A stretch of DNA of 64,000 bases from Phycisphaerales bacterium UBA2421 (GTDB lineage: Bacteria > Planctomycetota > Phycisphaerae > Tepidisphaerales > Tepidisphaeraceae). The stretch is from positions 62,001 through 126,000 of the forward strand of contig DDRH01000022.1 in NCBI GenBank assembly GCA_002343075.1, read 5' to 3'. The notes beneath the pieces were generated by a model that had not been told where the DNA came from, searched no databases, and saw only the letters and a program-made list of their open reading frames with translations. Below, one piece after another: positions 1-9,237 of the stretch (positions are counted from its first letter, which is position 1; each line of letters begins with the position of its first letter). The position numbers were made by a program, and so were the translations under genes.

Positions 1-490
1 CAGCCAGCGTCTCGCCCACGGATGCGGGCTCAACGCTACCGCTGGCAATGGGCCAGCTATCGGGACGTACATCGGGCGGTGCTACGGCAAACTGATTTGA
101 GACGCATGTGCCGCGAATCGTCTCGGCGGGGTGGCTTGCGTACCACCCGACCGCATGGCAGCGCAAGCCGGCCTGGCTGAGAATGTTCCAAAGTGCCTTG
201 GCCGTGCGAGAACTGCTCGACACCGGGCGCAACCCTGCGCCATCCGGCGTCGGCTCGACAAAACCGTGAATGCCGTGCTGGTAGGCGCGTTTTCCCGTGG
301 TAATGCTGGTCCACAGGATGGGCGAGAGCACCGGCTGCAGCGTAAGGATATTCCCGGCTACGCCTTGCTCGACGATCCGCCGTGTGTTGGGCATCTTGCC
401 CGCGTCCATCAGCGGATGAATCAGTTGCCAGTCGGCCCCGTCCCAGCCGACGAGGAGCACCTTCTTTGCGAGAGCGTTCGGGTTCTTCAT
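1..490 (-). CDS. Alkaline phosphatase superfamily protein (type I phosphodiesterase/nucleotide pyrophosphatase), N-terminal part
   Basis: Partial gene, 163 codons visible, running off the left edge; its start is the ATG at 488-490. The N-terminus reads KKVLLVGWDGADWQLIHPL and then SPILWTSITTGK. These match the first metal-binding Asp (in GWDGADW) and the Thr nucleophile region (WTSITTGK) of the type I phosphodiesterase/nucleotide pyrophosphatase branch of the alkaline phosphatase superfamily. These enzymes hydrolyse phosphodiester, pyrophosphate or phosphate bonds with two metal ions. No signal peptide is seen at this start, so a cytoplasmic location is possible. No clear ribosome binding site precedes the ATG. 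The rest of the active site is outside the window, so the substrate cannot be stated. Confidence 0.85.
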   Translation of the reverse strand, partial: MKNPNALAKKVLLVGWDGADWQLIHPLMDAGKMPNTRRIVEQGVAGNILTLQPVLSPILWTSITTGKRAYQHGIHGFVEPTPDGAGLRPVSSSSRTAKALWNILSQAGLRCHAVGWYASHPAETIRGTCVSNQFAVAPPDVRPDSWPIASGSVEPASVGETLA

Positions 491-533
491 CACAAGTTCA
501 ATATATCTCAATCGAGTCTTAGTTGATAAAACG

Positions 534-567
534 ACCCACCCGCGCCGAAACGTCGGCACGGGTGGGT
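534..567 (-). terminator. Intrinsic terminator of the PEP-CTERM gene
   Basis: A 9-bp perfect outer stem (ACCCACCCG with CGGGTGGGT) and a 4-bp inner stem (GCCG/CGGC) around a short loop lie just past the stop of the minus-strand PEP-CTERM gene. On the minus strand the stem is followed by CGTTTTATC. Position, stem strength and T-run fit a Rho-independent terminator. Confidence 0.7.
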
Positions 568-608
568 TCGAGTGTTAAGTCCACTGTTTGACCAACGATG
601 CAGGCTGC

Positions 609-1256
609 TTAGGCAGCCTTGCCACGCCACCGGCGAACGGCCAGTGCACCACCCGCAAGGGCGAGCAGACCGGTCGACGGTTCTGGAATCGGCGGAATGG
701 TGACGCCGGCACCCGAATCGTCATACACCCAGCCATTGATGGTGGCGGGGAAGCCAGTTGTTGCGGTGGTGTCAATCTTGACATAGCCGAAATTCATCGC
801 GCCGGTGCCTTCATTCACGAAACGAACTCCGAGAAACTTCGATCCGGTATTGCGATAGTTGAGCGAAGTGCCTTGGATCGAGCTGGTGAACGGCGAAGTG
901 GCGTCGATCACGCTGCCCGGAGCGAGGTCGGCGTACACCACCGATGCCGGCGCAGTTGCCACGCCAGCGCCACGGAGGCCGCCAACGGTGGCCGGGTTCC
1001 AGTAGATACCCAAGCCCGAAGCGGTGTTGTAGGGGTTAAAATCCCAGCCGGCCGTGCTTGCACCGGAGGTGCCTGTCGCGCCGGTGATGAAATTGAGGTA
1101 AACGCCTGCAAGCGTCTGCGGGACCGGCAGGACGGTGTTTTCGTTGGTCGTCACGAGCACGGCTTTCGCCTCGCCCGAAACGGCAGCAACACCAGCCATG
1201 GCGGCGGCGCAGAGGCCCAACTGTTTGCGAACATTCGCTGAAGAAATGGAACTCAT
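609..1256 (-). CDS. PEP-CTERM sorting-signal protein, function unknown
   Basis: A 215-residue secreted protein. The N-terminus has a signal peptide (LGLCAAAMAGVAAVSGEAKA, cleavage expected near AKA). The C-terminus is a typical PEP-CTERM signal: IPEPSTG, a hydrophobic helix (LLALAGGALAV), then a basic tail RRWRGKAA. In this family the tail is recognised by an exosortase (EpsH-type), which is not encoded here. The middle is a small, Gly/Ala/Thr-rich beta-type domain with no catalytic motif I recognise. The start is set at the ATG of MSSISS because GGGAGAG lies 6 to 7 bases upstream; a TTG 15 bases further upstream overlaps that site and is unlikely. A terminator follows at 534-567. Confidence 0.85.
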   Translation of the reverse strand: MSSISSANVRKQLGLCAAAMAGVAAVSGEAKAVLVTTNENTVLPVPQTLAGVYLNFITGATGTSGASTAGWDFNPYNTASGLGIYWNPATVGGLRGAGVATAPASVVYADLAPGSVIDATSPFTSSIQGTSLNYRNTGSKFLGVRFVNEGTGAMNFGYVKIDTTATTGFPATINGWVYDDSGAGVTIPPIPEPSTGLLALAGGALAVRRWRGKAA

Positions 1257-1457
1257 CTGATTCTCTCCCAATCTGAAAAAAGAAGTGAACTAACCTGAAT
1301 GGGAATTTAACCTCACTTGCTGCATCGCGTCAAGCGAAAAATCTCTCACAAATGCATAGAAGTCGAAAGAGCCCCCAGCAGTCTCTGTGCAGGGTCGATA
1401 CAGAATTCCCATCTTCCCAAAACACGACTTTTTGCGACTGTAGACCTTCGAGCGGTC

Positions 1458-4400
1458 TTAGAGCACATCGTCCGCAACCCGATCATCTGAGAACGGATTT
1501 GAGTGGCGCGCGACAGACGTCAGCGGAAGCGGGCCTCGCATCACCTCCGAGCCGCTGCGCGGCGCGTCGCCGGGGGCAGGGAGGGATTTTCCGAACTGGC
1601 TGGCCAGAACAGTGAAGTCGTTTAGATCGACATTACCGGAATAGTCAAAGTCACCTTGGCTAAACACACGATTGGACGCACCAAAGTTAGCCGCGAGCAC
1701 GGTGAAATCATTTAAGTTCACGCTGCGATCGCGAGTGGCGTCGCCGGCGAGGACGAAGAAGTTCAACACATTGTCGCCGGCCAGCGGCATCCAACTTGGG
1801 TCGGTCACTCCGGCGGCGGCGAGGGTGGCGGTGTAGTTGCCGTCGGGCAGAGGCGTCAGGCCGGGGAAGCCGATCGTGGCGACATTGGAACCAGCGTTGT
1901 AGCTCAATGAAAGATTTCCCGAAGGAACAGCGGCAGCGGTCGTATGATTGACCACGCTCAGGTCGGCGGTGGTCAGGCTCATCGACACGTTTTCGCTGAA
2001 CGTGTAACCAAGCTGCTGGGCTGTCTCAAAGGCAAACGCAGCGTTCGCGGTCGGCGCGATCCAGTCATGGCTGAACCGAATCGCCTTGCCGCTTCCGATC
2101 CACGGGAAATCGCCGTCTTGGGCGCTGACCAGCAATCGCGAGGTCGGCGGGGATCCGTTGGCCTTCAGGCCGACGGTGGCACTCGCGCCGTTATCAAACC
2201 GCGGGTCGGCGAAGTTGACATCGACATAGTTGACGATCGCAGTCCCCGGCCCGCTCGTGTTGAGCTGCATGATGACCTGCCATGTCCCGCCGTTGGCCGG
2301 GTTATCGAAATGTCCGACTTCGTTCCACTCGACAATCAGACGGTCGTTGATTCCGTCGTTGTTCAAGTCCTGAAAGGTAAAGAGAATCTGATCGTCGGCG
2401 TCGCGGGTGGTGGTAAAATCGTCCCAAAGCCCGGCAATGCGCGGGGCGAGCGGGCTGGTGAGGTCGGTATTGAGGGCAACGGTTGAGACTGCGCCAAACG
2501 AGACAAACCCATTCGTGCTGGCGACGACGGCATTGGCTTCCGAGGCGTAGGTAACGTCGTAAAAAGTGAAAGTGTTGTCGCCAAGGTTGATGGCTGTCCC
2601 GGCGTCGTCGATGTTGGTGAGGATTGAGGTCACCCCGGAATCGCCCGGCTGGAGATTAATGTTCTCAAATGCCCATTGCCCTGCGAGGTAGCCGCCGGCA
2701 TCGGGGCCGAGCAGGCTTGTGTGATTAAAGCTGGCGGTGAAAGAGTCGCCCGCTTCGCCGGGAATTCCGTTGAGATTTTGATCGAGCAGCGAAGCGTTGT
2801 CGGCGGCGAGGATGGTCGGGGCGACTGTGAGGCTGTAACTGCCGAGTTGGGCTTGCGGAGTGAAGGTGATGGTCAGCGTGCGTGCGTCGGCCGACCAAGT
2901 GAAGCCGGTGACGTCACTCAGCAGGTTTTGCCCGGCGGGGCCGGTGAAGCTCAAAATGTCGGCTGCGGGGGAAAAGCTGGCCGTGTCCATCGATTTGGTA
3001 AAACGAAGCGCCAGAGTGCTCGGCGGGGCGACGAAGGTGGATTGTGTGAACGCGCCAAGAATGGCCGGGCTGCTGCTGGGCAAATCGAAAGCCGGCGTTA
3101 CTTCTGTGAAAATGGCTGATCGCCCGGAGAAAAAGCTCAATCCCATGCCCCGGCGGGCAAAAGCCTGCCAGATTTCATTCTGATTGGCCCCGCCGGAGCG
3201 AATGATGTCGGCCTGCAGAATTGCGTCTCGCGCGTCTGCGAGGGTGGGGTTGGCCGGCTGGAGTTTCATGCCATCGAGCACGAGTTGGAGCGCCAGTTTG
3301 TTCCCGGCGCGCTCTGCGGTGGTTCCGGTTGCGTTGTAGCCGGTCTGCAAGTTGCCATCGAAGCCAAACTTGTTGATCAGCAGCCAATTCATATCCCAGA
3401 GCGCGCTTGCCCAGATTTCGCCGGTGGCGTGTACTTGAGTGCTGCGAGTGATCGGCGCATGCCCCGGGTAGGTGACACTGCCGCCGATTCCGAACACTTC
3501 GGTGGTGAGCGGATTGATGGTCTTATCGAAGCTGTAAGGCTTGCGTCGAATGCCCAAGCCGGTATTAGGCTGCCCGCGGACGTAGGTGCCGATGCCGTAG
3601 CCGCCGTCTTGTGTGTCGGAGGCTTTCTGGGTGAACATGAGGCCGAGGAAGTCGCTCCAGCCCTCACCCATTCCGCCGGATTGCACTGCACTGAGCGCGC
3701 TGGCGTCTGCCGGGCCGCCGGTGAGACGGTTGGAGATTCCGTGGCCGTACTCGTGGACGATAATGCCGTTATCAAACGAAGAATCGGCGTCGGGATTGGG
3801 CGTTGTCCAGATGAACATCTGCATGCGGCCGGGCGTGCCGTCGGGTGGGGTGGAGAAGTTGGCGTTATTTGTCCCGCTGCCGTCTTGCGAATCGGCATTG
3901 ACCGCATCATTCCCCACGCCCCCGCGGCCGTAGTTGTTGGTTTGGAAGTTGCCTGCCGCTTCGTTGAAGCCGTAGGCGTAGGTCACATCGTGGATGATGT
4001 TATTCCAGTAAAAGAGATTGGTTGTGGCGGCGTTGAGGTTGTTGATGGGGGCCAGTGCGCCGTTGTAGGGGAAGTCAAAATTGAGTGACGGCCCGCCGTC
4101 GGGCCGGGCACCGCCGGTGTTGTTGGCGTCGGCATCTTCCTGCGCGCGGACGTTGTTGCCGCGTGTGTCTGTGAAATCGGGATCGATATCGCCGTCGGTA
4201 TCATGCCAGCCAAAGGGGGAAGCGGTTGAATCCCAGGGATCGGTGACGATGCTTCGCGAGCCATCATTAGGGGCTTCCACCGGGCGATCGAAAATATTGT
4301 AAGAAGCGAGGTGGTCGGTCCAGTTGGAACAGAGGATCAATTCGCCGCTGCTGGCATCGACCGACATGTCGTACCAGTTATCGCTTCCGTCGGTCAGGCG

Positions 4401-5111
4401 AAGCACAGTTTGCCACGCCAGGCGAATGCCCTCTTCGGTGACGATGTACTGTGCGCGCAGCGGAATCTCATCAAATGAAAGTTCTGCGTCAATCGCCTGA
4501 TACTCGCGCTGCGTGCCGCCGACATAGCTAAGCTGCGGCGCGCCCGAAGATGCAACACCCAACGCGGAGGCTGCGGCGCGGAGGGCGTGAGTGGGGTGAA
4601 TCATGTGCGAGGGTGACAGCGGATCGACTCCCTGGGAAGCAGCCGCCCGCTGCGCCTCGGCAAGCGCGCCGGCACCGGGCACAAAACGGCTCGACGCGCT
4701 GATAACCCGCCCGCCGGGGCCGATATGAATCGCCGCGGTCGCATTCTGGACGGGCAGGCCGTTGACGTGCTGTTGCAGGTAGACATGCGTCACCCCGGTG
4801 TCGGCGTCGGTGTATTGGGATGTAATCTGCACCGCCTGCGCGTCGGCGGGTGAAATGCCCAGATCGGTCGCTCGGTCAACGAAGAACGATCGTGCGACAT
4901 CCGCCCGACGGCCTGCTTGTTTGCCGGTTACAAACTTTCCCAACTCCTGCACGACGGTGCTTTGCGGGAGAAACATGACGGAAAGGCCGTCGTGGTCATC
5001 GTTTTCATAAACCGAATCACCGATGACCTTGTTGGCGGCGGCTGAGAGAAGCCGACGGATTTCGAGACCTTCAAACTGTGCGCGATTGGCGAACGACGAC
5101 CTGGCTTTCAT
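1458..5111 (-). CDS. Secreted M36 (fungalysin-type) zinc metallopeptidase with LEPR-XLL N-terminus and dockerin-like repeats
   Basis: About 1217 residues from the ATG of MKARSSF; an ATG 69 bases upstream adds an unlikely Ser/Arg-rich leader. Order: LEIRRLLSA motif (about residues 15-23, LEPR-XLL type, with no classical signal peptide), an FTP-like propeptide (about 30-250), and the M36 catalytic domain. The zinc site is HEYGHGISNR (His453, His457), with the third ligand expected in GEGWSDF (about 482-488). Next come Ig-like domains with a NLNGIPGEA calcium-type loop, a second Ig-like domain, two dockerin-like repeats (GDATRDRSVNLNDF, GDFDYSGNVDLNDF) and a short tail PFSDDRVADDVL. M36 enzymes are secreted broad-specificity proteases activated by loss of the propeptide. 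It is a tandem paralogue of the next gene. Confidence 0.88.
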   Translation of the reverse strand: MKARSSFANRAQFEGLEIRRLLSAAANKVIGDSVYENDDHDGLSVMFLPQSTVVQELGKFVTGKQAGRRADVARSFFVDRATDLGISPADAQAVQITSQYTDADTGVTHVYLQQHVNGLPVQNATAAIHIGPGGRVISASSRFVPGAGALAEAQRAAASQGVDPLSPSHMIHPTHALRAAASALGVASSGAPQLSYVGGTQREYQAIDAELSFDEIPLRAQYIVTEEGIRLAWQTVLRLTDGSDNWYDMSVDASSGELILCSNWTDHLASYNIFDRPVEAPNDGSRSIVTDPWDSTASPFGWHDTDGDIDPDFTDTRGNNVRAQEDADANNTGGARPDGGPSLNFDFPYNGALAPINNLNAATTNLFYWNNIIHDVTYAYGFNEAAGNFQTNNYGRGGVGNDAVNADSQDGSGTNNANFSTPPDGTPGRMQMFIWTTPNPDADSSFDNGIIVHEYGHGISNRLTGGPADASALSAVQSGGMGEGWSDFLGLMFTQKASDTQDGGYGIGTYVRGQPNTGLGIRRKPYSFDKTINPLTTEVFGIGGSVTYPGHAPITRSTQVHATGEIWASALWDMNWLLINKFGFDGNLQTGYNATGTTAERAGNKLALQLVLDGMKLQPANPTLADARDAILQADIIRSGGANQNEIWQAFARRGMGLSFFSGRSAIFTEVTPAFDLPSSSPAILGAFTQSTFVAPPSTLALRFTKSMDTASFSPAADILSFTGPAGQNLLSDVTGFTWSADARTLTITFTPQAQLGSYSLTVAPTILAADNASLLDQNLNGIPGEAGDSFTASFNHTSLLGPDAGGYLAGQWAFENINLQPGDSGVTSILTNIDDAGTAINLGDNTFTFYDVTYASEANAVVASTNGFVSFGAVSTVALNTDLTSPLAPRIAGLWDDFTTTRDADDQILFTFQDLNNDGINDRLIVEWNEVGHFDNPANGGTWQVIMQLNTSGPGTAIVNYVDVNFADPRFDNGASATVGLKANGSPPTSRLLVSAQDGDFPWIGSGKAIRFSHDWIAPTANAAFAFETAQQLGYTFSENVSMSLTTADLSVVNHTTAAAVPSGNLSLSYNAGSNVATIGFPGLTPLPDGNYTATLAAAGVTDPSWMPLAGDNVLNFFVLAGDATRDRSVNLNDFTVLAANFGASNRVFSQGDFDYSGNVDLNDFTVLASQFGKSLPAPGDAPRSGSEVMRGPLPLTSVARHSNPFSDDRVADDVL

Positions 5112-5232
5112 AGTTTCACTTTCTATCGGTGCTGCAGAATCGGGACACGACGTACGACGTGCCGATGTGCAGCGATTCATGAGCTACTAGCGATGCTCCA
5201 GCATGACGGCTCTAAAGACATGCGGCCGAGCG

Positions 5233-8200
5233 TCAGAGAATCTGATCGGCTCGACGATCAGATAGTACGTCTTCCACCAGCCGATCGTTCGCGAACACTG
5301 ATTTCACCACGAGTCGACTCGGGGTTTCGGTTGCGATGCCGCCTGCCTGGCGCGACCCTGTGGCGACCGATGGGCCTGCCGCCGGCCGATTGGGCAATCC
5401 TGCCGGGGCAAGTGTGGTGCCAAATTTTGCTGCGAGGATGGTGAAATCGTTCAGATCGACGTTCGTTGAATAGTTGAAATCGCCCTGGCTGAAAAGCCGA
5501 CCGGACAATCCGAAGTTGGCGGCGAGCGCCGTAAAGTCGTCGAGGTTAACGGCGCGGTCGCCGTTGGCATCGCCGCGGAGGAAGAAGAAGTCGTAGCTGA
5601 AATCGCCGCCGGCGAGGCCGGATTGATCGCCGTCGAGGGCGTTGCCCGTTGCGTCGGCGATGCCCGAGCCGTCGAGTGCGCCGCTGACAGTCAGGCGGTA
5701 GTTGCCGTCGTCGAGCGAGATGGGCAGCGACGCGCTGGCCGTATCCGTGCCGGATTCATAGCCCGTCGCCGACACTGCCAGTGGGAGGCCGGTCGTCAGG
5801 TTCTGCACCGCAAACGCGCTGGTGGTGACGCTGGCGCTTACATTCTCGTCAAACGTAACCGCGAGCGCTGCGTCGTCGACTGAAAAGGCACCGGCCTCGA
5901 CCGTCGGCGGCGTGACATCGAGAGCAAACACATTGGCGCGGCCCGATTGCACCCACGCATTGCCGTCCGAGTTCTGGTTAAGCAGCAGCCGTCGCGTGCC
6001 TTGCGTGCCGGCATCTTTGATTGCTGTGGTGGCGCTGGCACCGTTGTTGTAGGTTGGGCTGCCGACGTCGAGATCGACATAGTTATTGATGATCCGCCCG
6101 GGCACGCCTTCGGTGTTGAGCTGTAGAATTGTCTGAAACGTCGCCGGCGTGCTACCCGCGCCGTTGAAGCTGAAATGCGGCACATCGCTCCACTCGATGA
6201 TCAGCCTGTTGGTGGTCGCATCAATGCGATAGAGCACGGCGCTGTCACCGGCGGTGTTGGTGTTGGTGACCCAGTCATCATACAGAGCACCGATCGATGC
6301 GAGCACTGGGGCAGTAGTGAAATTTCCGTTCCCCGCACTGGTAGTGACCGTGCCACCGAAGCTGATAAGGCCGTTGGCACTGACACTCAGGCTGCTGAAC
6401 TCGGTCCCGTAGAAGTTGAAAGTGCTTCCAGCCGGAAGGGTAAGCAGGGCGTTGCCATCGTCGGTGCCATTCACGAGTGTCACGACGCCCGGCTGGCCGA
6501 TGACAAGGTCAATCGCTTGATACGGATACTCACCCGCAAGATAGCCGGCTGAGTCGGGGCCGATGAATCGCTGATAAGTGTAACTTGTTGAGAAAGCATC
6601 GGCTGCTTCGCCGGGAGTTCCGTTGATGTTCTGATCCATCGCCGCCCCGTTATCGATTGCGGTGATGTTGGGGCCGATGGTCATCGCATAACTGCCTACT
6701 GCTGCGGGTGCGATGTAGTTGATGGTGAGTGTTTGATCACCATTACTAAACCCAAAACCCGTGATTGAACCTAGCAGATTGACGCCCCCGGGGCCGGTGA
6801 ATGATTGCACGTCATCGGCAACGCTGAAGCTCGCGGGGTTAACCGGTTCGCTGAAGACAAAGCTGAAGCTGGTGAGTGGCGAAAGGAGCGTGCCGCCCGA
6901 AGGGGTGGAACTGCTGATGATCGGGTCAAAGAGTGCTGCGGGCACATCAAAGGAAGTTGTGATCGCAGTTGAAGTTGCGCCGGCGGTGGCTGCGTTGACG
7001 CCGAGGCCGCGTCTAGCGAACGCGAGCCAGATTTCACGTGCGTTGGCCCCGCCGGTAAGTGCGACGTCGGCGGAGAGAATGGCGTCGCGTGCCTGGGTAA
7101 ACGATGGATTGGCCGGCTGCAGCTTCATTCCATCCATTACCAGGCGCATGGTCAGCTTGTTCCCCGCGCGCTGTGCGGGCGACCCATTGGCGTCGTAGCC
7201 GCTGTGTAGATTGGCATCAAATCCGTTCTTGGCCACCAGCAGCCAGTTCAGGTCCCAGAGGGCGCTGGCCCACAACTCCCCTGAATTGTGAACTTGCGTT
7301 GATCGGGTCACGCCGTAGGAAGTTGTGCCGGAGGTGCCAAACGCTTCAAAGGTCAGCGGGTTGATGTTCTTGTCAAAGCTGTACGGTCGGCGGCGGATTC
7401 CCGGCCCGGTGCTCGGCTGACCAAGTGCGTAAGTGCCCACCGGGTAGGCATCGTTGGGCTGGTCGGCGGCGACTTGAGTGAACATGAGTGAGTAAAAATC
7501 GCTCCACCCCTCGCCCATGCCGCGCGATTGTGTGCTGCTTAGCGCGTTGGCGTTGGCCGGCCCGCCGGTGAGGCGGTTGGAGACGCCATGACCATATTCA
7601 TGCGCGATGATTCCGGCGTCAAAATCGCCGTCGCGGTTCGGATTGGTGCCGGTAAAGATATACATCTGCATGCGTCCCGGCGAACCATCCGGCGGGGTGG
7701 CGAAATTGGCGTTGTTTCGGTTGATTGACGTCGCGGGCAGGTCGGCTTCGTCCTGGGCGTCGGCTTGCACAGCGTCGTTGCCGGTGCCGCCTCTGCCGTA
7801 GGTGTTGTTCTGGAAGTTGCCCGAAGCTTCATTGAAGCCGTACTGGTAGAGCACATCGTGCAGAATGTTGTTCCAGTAAAAGAGATTGAGCGTGGCGGCG
7901 TTGCGGTAGCCGATGGGCTGCAGACTGAAATCGAGTGGGGCATCAAAGTTCAAGCCCGCGCCCCCGTCGGGGCGCGTACCGCCGGAGTTGTTGCCGTCGG
8001 CGTCGTCCTGCGCGCTGACATTATTGCCACGCGTGTCAGTAAACTCTGGCCCTGCGGCGCCGTTGGTGTCGTGCCAGCCGAAGGGGCTGGCAGTGAGGTC
8101 GTGCGGGTCAATGACGACTTGTCTGCCCCCGTCGGTGGGTGATTCCAGCGGGGCGGGGAAAACGTTGTAGGATGCGAGGTGGCTGTTCCAGTTATTCAGA

Positions 8201-8952
8201 AAAATGACATCGCCCGTGCGGGCGTCCACCGAGATATCAAACCAGTCATTGCTACCGTCCGGCGGGCGAACGACAAACTTCCACGCAAGCTGCACCCCGG
8301 TTTCGACGGCGATGTAGTGGGCACGAATGTCGATCGGATCGAGCGAAATCGCAGCGGAATCGGCGGAATAAATCAACTGTTCGCCGCCGGTGAATTCCAG
8401 CCGGGGAGGTTGCGCCGGGAAGTCCATTTCCAGTGCGTTGGTCACCGAGCGCAGCGCGAGCCAGGGATGAACCATCGCACTGGGCGACGGGCGGGCCTCG
8501 GCCTGCTGATCGAGATTGCGAACAAAACTGCTCGATGCGCTGATAACCCTTCCGTTGCCGGCAAAGTGAATTCCGAGTGAGGTGTTTTGGATTGGCAGGC
8601 CGTTAAGTGTCTGCTGCATATATACATGCGTCACACCCGTTGGCGTGTCGGTGTACTGATCGGTGATGATCGCACCTCGAACATCGCCGGGCAGCAGCCC
8701 GAACTGCGTCGCATAGTCGGCGGCAAACTTGCGGGCCATGTCGGCGCGCCGACCTGATTGGCTCCCTGTTAAAAAGCCGCTTTCGGAGCGCAAAACCACG
8801 GTTTCTGGAAAATAGGTGATCGTATGATCGTCGTGGGAATGCAGATCCTCATGATCGAGGCCGATCTCCGCCGCGGCGAGCAGGCGACGGAAGTCGAGGC
8901 TTTCAAACAGTGCAGAGGAAATCTTTCGACGCGAACGGGGCGATAGCTGCAT
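5233..8952 (-). CDS. Second secreted M36 zinc metallopeptidase, tandem paralogue
   Basis: About 1239 residues from the ATG of MQLSPRSRR, which has GGGAGA about 8 bases upstream; a longer ATG start adds 19 residues of poor quality. The layout repeats its neighbour: SLDFRRLLAA (LEPR-XLL type), FTP-like propeptide, and M36 domain with HEYGHGVSNR (His451, His455) and GEGWSDFYSLMFT. Then follow an Ig-like domain with a NINGTPGEA loop, a further beta domain, a second Ig-like domain, and dockerin-like repeats GDANGDRAVNLDDF and GDFNYSTNVDLNDF. It ends in VFANDRLVEDVL plus eleven more residues (SDRRADQIL region). The catalytic domains of the pair are close, but the C-terminal Ig-like parts are more diverged, so the duplication is not recent. 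Zinc ligands are intact. Confidence 0.88.
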   Translation of the reverse strand: MQLSPRSRRKISSALFESLDFRRLLAAAEIGLDHEDLHSHDDHTITYFPETVVLRSESGFLTGSQSGRRADMARKFAADYATQFGLLPGDVRGAIITDQYTDTPTGVTHVYMQQTLNGLPIQNTSLGIHFAGNGRVISASSSFVRNLDQQAEARPSPSAMVHPWLALRSVTNALEMDFPAQPPRLEFTGGEQLIYSADSAAISLDPIDIRAHYIAVETGVQLAWKFVVRPPDGSNDWFDISVDARTGDVIFLNNWNSHLASYNVFPAPLESPTDGGRQVVIDPHDLTASPFGWHDTNGAAGPEFTDTRGNNVSAQDDADGNNSGGTRPDGGAGLNFDAPLDFSLQPIGYRNAATLNLFYWNNILHDVLYQYGFNEASGNFQNNTYGRGGTGNDAVQADAQDEADLPATSINRNNANFATPPDGSPGRMQMYIFTGTNPNRDGDFDAGIIAHEYGHGVSNRLTGGPANANALSSTQSRGMGEGWSDFYSLMFTQVAADQPNDAYPVGTYALGQPSTGPGIRRRPYSFDKNINPLTFEAFGTSGTTSYGVTRSTQVHNSGELWASALWDLNWLLVAKNGFDANLHSGYDANGSPAQRAGNKLTMRLVMDGMKLQPANPSFTQARDAILSADVALTGGANAREIWLAFARRGLGVNAATAGATSTAITTSFDVPAALFDPIISSSTPSGGTLLSPLTSFSFVFSEPVNPASFSVADDVQSFTGPGGVNLLGSITGFGFSNGDQTLTINYIAPAAVGSYAMTIGPNITAIDNGAAMDQNINGTPGEAADAFSTSYTYQRFIGPDSAGYLAGEYPYQAIDLVIGQPGVVTLVNGTDDGNALLTLPAGSTFNFYGTEFSSLSVSANGLISFGGTVTTSAGNGNFTTAPVLASIGALYDDWVTNTNTAGDSAVLYRIDATTNRLIIEWSDVPHFSFNGAGSTPATFQTILQLNTEGVPGRIINNYVDLDVGSPTYNNGASATTAIKDAGTQGTRRLLLNQNSDGNAWVQSGRANVFALDVTPPTVEAGAFSVDDAALAVTFDENVSASVTTSAFAVQNLTTGLPLAVSATGYESGTDTASASLPISLDDGNYRLTVSGALDGSGIADATGNALDGDQSGLAGGDFSYDFFFLRGDANGDRAVNLDDFTALAANFGLSGRLFSQGDFNYSTNVDLNDFTILAAKFGTTLAPAGLPNRPAAGPSVATGSRQAGGIATETPSRLVVKSVFANDRLVEDVLSDRRADQIL

Positions 8953-9237
8953 TTGCGATGTCTCCCGACCAGAAGCCCTCGCACCGACGGGTCGCGTCCG
9001 GGCGAGCACTTCATTGGCGATGGCGGCCGTGTGCCTGAGTCAGGCGACTGCAGGCGACGTGCGGCGATGTGAATCGTCACCACCGGAAACCCCGGGGAAT
9101 GACGGCTGAGTATCGATCTTACCGGCTGGGCGGGGCTGAGTCACCAAAAAAGTGCGCGCGAGGCCTTCCCGGAAAATCCGGTGAGGGGTTTCGCCGCCCC
9201 CAACTCCGCCACGGGAGGCGCTGGCTTCGCCCTGATT

